Source of the DNA: Isohypsibius dastychi
Lineage: Eukaryota > Tardigrada > Eutardigrada > Parachela > Isohypsibiidae
Direction: 5' to 3'
DNA: 12,375 bases
Assembly: GCA_034696485.1 (NCBI GenBank)
Contig: JAQIWT010001114.1
Location: 1-12,375 of the forward strand
Below the pieces are notes generated by a model, which made no database searches, was not told the DNA's origin, and saw only the letters and a program-made list of their open reading frames with translations. This document shows positions 6,795 through 12,375 of this stretch, piece by piece. A program made the position numbers and the translations under genes. Each line of letters begins with the position of its first letter. Positions within the stretch are counted from its first letter, which is position 1.

Positions 6795-7997
6795 ATGTCT
6801 CTGACGATCTTTGTCGTACTATTATTATGTTTCCTTTTTATTGTGGGAGTAGCACATCTTCCAAAAGACTGGAAGAGTCGCATCCATCCCGACATGCTAG
6901 AGAAGTCAAGTGCCACTATCTACTCAACCAAGCTCTTTCAAGGTGATATCAGTGGAATCGACGCCAAACCTTCAGCTCAGACTGCAAAACGGCTAGAGAA
7001 CCAGATGGCTTCAGAGATGGATGCCAGGTGGCCTCAAGGAGTGATTCCGTATATCACCAGCGAGCAGTTCACGAGTGCCGAAATGATACTCATTGAAACA
7101 GCCATGACGCACATGGCTTCACAAACAAGAAGATGCATCAAGTTCATTCGACGTGTAAACGAAAAAGATTACTTGAGTCTGATCCGAACATTTGAGTGCT
7201 CCTCCCCTGTTGGTCGGCAAGGCGGAATTCAAACCATACAATTGACCCCTGGTTGTATGGAAATAGGAGCTATTCAGCATGAATTGATGCATTCAATTGG
7301 ACTTCATCATGAAATGGCCCGTCCCGATCGTGGAGATTATGTCACCATCATTGACGAGAATATCAAGGAGGAGTACAGGCACAATTTCGATATTCAGATC
7401 CAATCAATAACCATGAAGATTCCATACGATATTGAATCGGTTATGCACTACAAATTTGACGATTTCACCAAATACCCAGGTAGCCCAGGAATGCCTACTA
7501 TTGTGCCCAAAAAGGGTAGCCCGAGGATTGGGCAACGGGAGTTTATGACCACTCAGGATGCGGCCAAGATTGTGTTACTCTATGGTTGCGAACAAATGAA
7601 TTCCAGCACACCACCAACAAGAATGTGCGAAGCTGGTGGGTTCCAGTGCATCAGTGGGAAATGTATAATCCAATCTAAAGTTTGCGACGGATTCAACAAC
7701 TGCCCTGGTGGGGATGACGAGGAAGACTGTCCTGTGAATTGCCGTGCTGGACAATTTCAATGCTCTGATAAACAGTGTATTGATGAACGATTGGTCTGCG
7801 ATGGAGGAGCCGATTGCAGCAATGGATCAGATGAAGATTCTTTGAAGTGTCGAACAGGCGCACAAGCCCCGCTTCCAACCATAATTATTACAGCGCCTGC
7901 TACGGCTAAAATGCCGACCAGAAAATCCACAAAACCATCATTAGTCACTACATCTGCTACCACAAAAGCGGAAATTTCCCGGAAAGCAGGTCTGTAA
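6795..7997 (+). CDS. Secreted astacin metalloprotease with two LDLa repeats
   Basis: A 400-residue, single-exon protein with a complete M12A architecture. Signal peptide about 1-20; propeptide about 21-77 with the FxGD switch F48-Q49-G50-D51, whose Asp holds the zinc in the zymogen in this family. The catalytic domain starts near RWPQGVIPY (78-86). The zinc site is H162-E163-x-x-H166-x-x-G169-x-x-H172, then E173 and RPDRG, with a canonical Met-turn SVMHY (215-219). Cysteines C114, C135, C154 and C265 match the two astacin disulfides. LDLa 1 spans C278-C312 and LDLa 2 spans C316-C352, each with six Cys; the second has the better calcium-site signature (CDGGADCSNGSDED). Residues 354-400 are Thr, Pro and Lys rich, with no membrane segment. 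It is expected to be an active extracellular protease with ligand- or matrix-binding repeats. It has no introns, unlike its downstream neighbour. Confidence 0.95.
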   Translation: MSLTIFVVLLLCFLFIVGVAHLPKDWKSRIHPDMLEKSSATIYSTKLFQGDISGIDAKPSAQTAKRLENQMASEMDARWPQGVIPYITSEQFTSAEMILIETAMTHMASQTRRCIKFIRRVNEKDYLSLIRTFECSSPVGRQGGIQTIQLTPGCMEIGAIQHELMHSIGLHHEMARPDRGDYVTIIDENIKEEYRHNFDIQIQSITMKIPYDIESVMHYKFDDFTKYPGSPGMPTIVPKKGSPRIGQREFMTTQDAAKIVLLYGCEQMNSSTPPTRMCEAGGFQCISGKCIIQSKVCDGFNNCPGGDDEEDCPVNCRAGQFQCSDKQCIDERLVCDGGADCSNGSDEDSLKCRTGAQAPLPTIIITAPATAKMPTRKSTKPSLVTTSATTKAEISRKAGL

Positions 7998-8670
7998 GGC
8001 TTCAAATCTGACTACGTGCATTATCACAACAATAGGTTAATTTTGTCCCCCGTGATATATATACACCCAATTTTCGAAATCCAAATAGCAGTGTTGTAAT
8101 TTCTTGGACGATCGTATAAGTTCAACGCACCCTTTTTCCTCGGCGTGGCTCCAATTGTTTTGAGTTAGGGAGGGGGTATTACTTCGGTTGAACGATTATG
8201 TATCTTGAACGATGAACAATGAACGCTGCCTAATAAGGGCCTAATAACTTAATATATTAACGCACGAGTCTAGCGCCCTAATGTGAACACCTTTTCACTT
8301 TCATCCTTAACGTGAAATCTCGTGTTACTCTGTCCTAGGGATATATCGCAGGTAAAATGTTTTGATACAGTAAATCAGGACCGCGCCGCTCTGTTTACCA
8401 ACCGGACCACGCAGTCCTCATTGATTAAATCAAAACTTTCTACCTCCAATTTAACGGGACTCAGGAGGATAGAGTACTAGGGGAAGGAATCATGAAATGC
8501 GCAATTTGGAGACTTGCTCACTTATTCATGCTCCAAGTTCTCCCTCTCTAAAGCCAACCAAGCGCAACCATCTTGGGGGGGGGGAGGGCGGGGGGGGGGC
8601 AACAAACTGTAGATTGTTTCATCGTTACACTGGTATGGTGTCCTGTTCTTTAATCGTTTTTCATCTTCAG
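7998..8670. other. Intergenic region with a poly-G tract
   Basis: No gene is firmly supported. A signal-like stretch MKCAIWRLAHLFML begins at 8492 and could be the missing first exon of the downstream astacin-lectin gene. However, its only nearby donor (8537) leaves phase 0, which does not fit the phase-1 join needed at 8671. A G-rich tract occupies 8575-8599, and a short AT alternation (GATATATATACA) lies near 8054-8065. Confidence 0.4.
8575..8599 (+). repeat. Guanine tract G10-A-G3-C-G10
   Basis: Twenty-three of 25 bases are G, broken by one A (8585) and one C (8589). Four or more G3 runs fit in it, so it could form a G-quadruplex. It lies about 70 bp before the acceptor of the first recognised exon of the downstream gene. 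Homopolymer length may be unreliable in the assembly. Confidence 0.8.
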
Positions 8671-10307
8671 ATGAACCAAAAGACAATCCGATGAATGATG
8701 AGAACTTATTTGAAGGAGATCTGCTCGGTATTGACTCCCTGGCAACAGCGGAACTGGTCAGAGTTGTCGAATCAACCATATTATGGCCTGTTGGACAGTT
8801 AATATGATGATTGTAGCTCCTGAATTCGATTGCTTGGCATTTTCTTTGGAAGGATGGCATTGTTCATTACAGAATATCAACAAAATATGGTAGATGGTTT
8901 GCACAATCAAAAGGACTTATACTCATGAGGTTGTTATCTACAGACGATGGAGATCTGATCAATAACCTAGTTCAATCAGTCATCAAAGAATTCCACGAAA
9001 ATACATGTGTCAGATTTGAGTTGCGCACGAGTACGGCGCAAACGGATTATATTCAAATCGAACCCGGAAAGTGAGTACCTTTTCAATCGCTCCAACCATG
9101 TGGACAACATTCTATTTCCTTATCTTTGATAGAGGCTGTAGTTCCTTTCGAGGATACCAAGGCGGCCGCCAGGTTGTGAATATTAATCCCAGATGTCAGT
9201 TTTGAATTTTTATGAACCACTTTTTTGGTGTCGTATATAATCTAAACTGCAGTATGCATGACATCTGGAATCATTCAACATCAGTTCATGCATGCGATTG
9301 GTAACTATATCTTAAACCAGCAATATGAAAATGAATTCTTATCTGCCTCATGTTTCGCAAGGTTTTCTTCACGAGCATTCACGCATTGATCGGTGAGACT
9401 CACTGTCCTCAAGCTGCTCTCCTCTCTGACCTTTTTTATAGAGATGACTACGTTGAGATCAACGATGCCAACATTGCAGAAAGTACGACCTTGTTTCAGA
9501 ATTCCATAATATAAAACTCACCTTTTCCCTTGAACAATAGAAAACCTGCCACTATTCACGAAGTATGGGAGTGTGGAAGTGAGTCATTTTGGGATGCCGT
9601 ACGATTTCGGGTCGGTGAGTGGTTTTCAAGGCACATGTTTTCCATACAAGCAGTAAAAGGTCTTTTGAAATGAGATTCTTCACTACAAGAACAATAGTTT
9701 TGCAATTGATCCAAATGTGTGGACACTGCGACCAAAAGGTCAATACAAGAAAGAGATCGATGAAATGGGTCGACAAAAGGGATTGAGTAAAACTGATATT
9801 GCAAAGATTAATGCCGTTTACGATTGCACTCGACCAGGTTTGGATGAATGACCGTATCATGAGTCGACTAACATCGGTAATTGTTTGTATGGATTTTATA
9901 GGACCTTGTCCGAACAACCCAGCCTGGATTAATTTTGAAAGCAAATGCTATTTTTTCAGCTTCATAGGTTTGGAAAAGTAAGGTTGGGAGGAACAAACGA
10001 ATGTCATGTTTAATTGTCTGTTTTTACTTTCAGACCAAAGGACTGGGTAAAATCAAGAAATTACTGTCGCAAAGAGCACGAATCCATCTTAGCCACAGTC
10101 TCCAATTCGAACATCCGCAAATTGTTCCAGAGCAAAATCTCTGAGCACAAAGACAAATTCGAAGGAAGAATGCATGTTTGGGTGAATGATGCGAAGAGTT
10201 TGACGGCGACATCAAATGAATCCCGCAACAATATTAGTGCTCAATGGCATTTCATATGCTCTCGCAATTTCGCCGCCCAAGAAACCAACTTCAAGACAAC
10301 TCAGTGA
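8671..10307 (+). CDS. Astacin-like pseudoprotease fused to a C-type lectin-like domain, 11 exons seen, 5' end missing
   Basis: Exons: 8671-8789, 8853-8889, 8944-9070, 9133-9194, 9253-9300, 9362-9392, 9442-9482, 9541-9614, 9675-9837, 9902-9977, 10034-10307. All junctions are GT-AG and every phase joins, giving about 349 residues. In order: a propeptide with FEGD; LWP joined to DGIVHYRIS (domain start); NTCVRF; a GCSSFRGYQGGRQ segment; the zinc motif; the Met-turn; the last astacin Cys (VYDC); then a C-type lectin-like domain from CPNNPAW to HFIC. The motif is HQFMHAIGFLH followed by EHSRIDRD: the three zinc His remain but the catalytic Glu is Gln. The Met-turn is SILHY (Leu for Met, Tyr kept). 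The lectin part is about 100 residues, lacks one core Cys and has no EPN or QPD sugar motif. The signal-peptide exon is not identified. It is probably secreted and binds rather than cleaves. Confidence 0.85.
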
Positions 10308-10317
10308 TCACGTGATC
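10306..10317. repeat. 12-bp perfect palindrome containing CACGTG
   Basis: GATCACGTGATC overlaps the stop codon of the astacin-lectin gene. It contains an E-box core. A chance origin is possible. Confidence 0.6.
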
Positions 10318-10460
10318 CTTGCGAAAAAGAGTCTTTGGATACATTGAGATGAGTCAAACATCTGCTCAATTGTTGATCGTCCGTAAAACCGATCATATTT
10401 TTCAAATCGAGTTTGAAAAGATTTCCACATTTTCCACTGGTCCAGAAGTCAAGTCAACTC

Positions 10461-10489
10461 TATGATCGATGATATTATCATCGATCATA
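10461..10489. repeat. 29-bp near-perfect palindrome
   Basis: Two perfect 14-bp arms (TATGATCGATGATA and its reverse complement) flank a single T at 10475. It lies about 155 bp after the stop of the astacin-lectin gene. It could extrude as a cruciform, bind a dimeric factor, or be a remnant of a mobile-element insertion. No target-site duplication or transposase is seen. Confidence 0.9.
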
Positions 10490-10840
10490 TTTGTATTTTC
10501 GGTTCGAAGGTCAGATTTGAACATGGACATAAAATTTTCCAGCAAGGAGTATTCCGCGTGTTTTCACACAGGTTGATCCTCCTGTTATTTTCAGGAGAGT
10601 TCTCTCAAAACTCTGAAAAACCGAATTCTGGTTTCCCCGGATTTTGGTGCTCCCAAGGCACATCGACCAAAATAGATCTCTCACCGGCTTATTGGTATAA
10701 GTAGCAGATTAGAGGCGGCACACGTTTGACGATAAGAGACTTGAGTAGACCGTACTTAGCGAGCTTTGCCACCCATCATTGAAATCCTGCTGAGCCGGAG
10801 ACGCTCATAGTCAATTTCGCAACACCCACTTCGATTCTGC

Positions 10841-10846
10841 TTTATT
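10841..10846 (-). terminator. AATAAA polyadenylation signal of the WAP gene
   Basis: TTTATT on the plus strand reads AATAAA on the minus strand, 64 bp past the WAP stop codon. It overlaps a small ATTTGC/GCAAAT inverted repeat (about 10843-10859). Confidence 0.6.
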
Positions 10847-10910
10847 TGCACGAAGCAAATTTCTGTTGAAGTTTGAAAGAGATACAAACAGAACGTCGAC
10901 TTAAGCGGTT

Positions 10911-11464
10911 TCAAACAGTGTTAGTGCAAACTGTGGCTCCACATCCATTTCGGCAACATCTCTGTCCTGAACCACATTGTGAGTCAGCTGAGCACGTGCT
11001 GGCACAAATTCCGAATCCAGTTGGAACAGGGCATCTTCCCGCTCTAACATTCACGGTGTCGATTCCAACTTCAGGAAGGAAAAATGGCCGACTTGGAACG
11101 CAGGCTACTCTATTGAAGCAAGGGATGAAGATGCAGTCGGGATTGGGTCGTTCCACGCATTTGAATCCTCGCTCGCAAACCACATCCTGGAAGAGTGACA
11201 GTAGTTCACAATCTTTACAATACATGTGTAAACTATGTGAAAACTTGAACGAATATTTTCTTCAAGTTATCACTTAACCGGCGTTTCATCTTATAACGCT
11301 GACTTACTTTGCAAAGGTCAATTGTCACACCAGGTGGCACTGCAAGAAGATATCGCGAATGGTTATGTAATTAACAACCCTTGACCAAAAAACTTACAAA
11401 CAATATTGGCGGCGGTCACTGAGACCAGAGCCAATATGGCGAAAGAAACACCGGTAGAAAGCAT
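10911..11464 (-). CDS. Secreted WAP four-disulfide-core protein, two exons
   Basis: Exon 1 (11464-11398) encodes a signal peptide, MLSTGVSFAILALVSVTAA, and ends at a GTAAGT donor in phase 1. Exon 2 (11212-10911) joins in frame at the acceptor AAAG|AT, giving 122 residues. This acceptor has a weak pyrimidine tract; a nearby TAG acceptor (about 11232) would give an early stop. Residues 24-60 hold six Cys (24, 35, 41, 49, 54, 60) of the pattern CxxGFxC...DCxxxPC...C often found next to WAP domains in invertebrate secreted proteins. Residues 83-118 are a WAP domain with all eight Cys (83, 92, 96, 102, 108, 109, 113, 118). WAP proteins are commonly inhibitors of serine proteases or antimicrobial; action on the neighbouring astacins would be speculation. 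It is convergent with the astacin-lectin gene. Confidence 0.85.
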
Positions 11465-12127
11465 GATGTGGATGACTGCGAGTGCGGACTGACTTGAAGA
11501 AATTTCAAACTGATTTTCGACTGCGTTCAACAATGTTGTTTCCGATACTTTATGTAGCTGACTATGAACAATTCTCACAGCTCGAACCGATAAGCGTCCC
11601 TGAGGAATTCGAATAACTGAGTATCTGGAGTCTCTGACATTGTGCGGTGAGAGTTGATAAGATAAACTGAACAATTTAGTGACCTTGGAATGAATGGAAC
11701 AGCTGGGAACCGTAACTGATTACTCTCACAAGAGTATCTCCATCGTGGAAACGCGCTGAAATTCAGTTAACTCCGGAATGAGCTACACGTGTTGAGTTGC
11801 TGATAACAGAATCATGTAACTTACCGCACAATTTCTGAATCTCTAGATACCCAGAGGTAGACTTCTATCATTCCCTGGTTTCTGTACTGTTTTTCCAGTT
11901 TTTTGAAAGGTTCACCTCAGAATGCTCAGTTTTCTGTTTACCGCTTACCCACACTCTTCCTTCGGTAGCATTGAATGACATGATGAAACAATGACATTCT
12001 ATCTGTACATGTATTCAGAACAAGCTGCAATCAATGATAACCTTTGACAAAAAGTGGATAAGAATTAAAAGAAAGCTCAGTTCTGCCACAACTTCTCTCA
12101 TTTCCGTCTTAATCTCTCCATACGAAA
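11465..12127. other. Divergent intergenic region, no gene recognised
   Basis: This spacer lies between the start of the WAP gene and the start of the membrane-protein gene. I see no supported coding sequence, RNA gene or strong TATA box in it. Confidence 0.4.
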
Positions 12128-12375
12128 ATGGGTTCAGGAAGACATGCCATCCAAGTGGAGTCGCTGGCCTCTGGCAAGCCACACTATCCTTCACGGAAAC
12201 CGTCATTCCTGAAGTATCAAAAATGCTTCTTTGCCATTTCGCTGACCATGTTGATGACGGCACTCGTTCTCGTCAGTCTGGCTCTGGCAGGCGTCTTCAC
12301 TCCCATCCAACACAAAGTCAGTACAACCCCACCAGTCCGACCAACTACCACCACAACGACAAAGACGACCAAGCC
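12128..12375 (+). CDS. Type II membrane protein with Thr-rich stalk, partial at right edge
   Basis: From ATG at 12128 the frame is open for 82 codons to the end of the window. A short N-terminal segment with basic residues (K17, R23, K24, K29, K32) is followed by one hydrophobic span of about residues 33-57 (CFFAISLTMLMTALVLVSLA). A Pro/Thr-rich stretch, including PTTTTTTKTTK, begins near residue 66. The basic side before the span predicts an N-in, C-out type II topology. Such stalks often carry an extracellular enzyme or receptor domain, but that part is beyond the window and I cannot name the family. The start codon is the first in frame; an upstream exon cannot be excluded. Confidence 0.65.
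   Translation, partial: MGSGRHAIQVESLASGKPHYPSRKPSFLKYQKCFFAISLTMLMTALVLVSLALAGVFTPIQHKVSTTPPVRPTTTTTTKTTK

Larger units (their letters stand above)
10308..10910. other. Intergenic region between convergent genes
   Basis: No coding sequence is supported. It contains the 29-bp palindrome and, at the right end, the minus-strand AATAAA signal of the WAP gene. No clear AATAAA for the plus-strand gene was found. Confidence 0.4.

Noticed and set aside
8360-8425. tRNA- or SINE-like stretch on the minus strand (GGTCCGGTTGGTAAA resembling an A box)
   Set aside because: No T-arm or B box, no acceptor stem and no anticodon arm could be found, so resemblance to an A box alone is not enough.
8497-8860. 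Open frames across the poly-G region on both strands (Gly-rich or Pro-rich)
   Set aside because: Low-complexity translation of the G tract; the minus-strand frame overlaps the supported FEGD exon of the astacin-lectin gene.
10873-11277. 134-codon plus-strand open frame
   Set aside because: It is the antisense shadow of the WAP exon, whose Cys pattern decides the true strand.
12015-12263. 82-codon minus-strand open frame
   Set aside because: It is antisense to the membrane-protein start, which has a clear membrane span and Thr-rich stalk.

Overview
The window comes from an animal genome. It has spliced genes with GT-AG introns, secretory signal peptides, AATAAA signals and extracellular domain families (astacin M12A metalloproteases, LDL-receptor class A repeats, a C-type lectin-like domain, a WAP domain). 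Genes lie close together, and ten introns of one gene are all 49-64 nt long, which suits a compact invertebrate genome, most likely ecdysozoan (tardigrade, nematode or small crustacean). I cannot fix the phylum from this sequence.

Layout. From 1 to about 5865 there is an array of short astacin genes. A 2.5 kb unit, made of a minus-strand intronless astacin, a shared intergenic promoter, a plus-strand two-exon astacin and a 0.5 kb 3' flank, occurs twice in tandem (591-3176 and 3366-5865). A further plus-strand copy is cut by the left edge. The two minus-strand genes (661-1320 and 3436-4095) are intact. All three plus-strand copies (182-460, 1891-2650, 4648-5339) are damaged by independent lesions. 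The array members have a signal peptide but almost no propeptide, and their Met-turns have lost Met and Tyr.

From 6795 to 7997 lies an intact, full-length astacin with an FxGD propeptide, a canonical active site and Met-turn, two LDLa repeats and a Thr-rich tail. From 8671 to 10307 an eleven-exon gene can be assembled with consistent splice phases. It encodes an astacin fused to a C-type lectin-like domain, with the catalytic Glu of HExxH replaced by Gln, so it is probably a pseudoenzyme. At 10911-11464 (minus strand) is a secreted two-exon WAP protein with an extra six-Cys segment. At 12128 a type II membrane protein with a Thr-rich stalk begins and runs off the right edge.

Taken together this is a secreted or cell-surface protease neighbourhood: one good active protease, two intact but atypical short proteases, one probable pseudoprotease-lectin, decaying copies and a possible inhibitor. 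Functional cooperation among them is inference from proximity. The most unusual features are the inactive astacin-lectin fusion, the one-sided decay of the divergent gene pairs, and a conserved hairpin with a GNRA loop downstream of each plus-strand copy.
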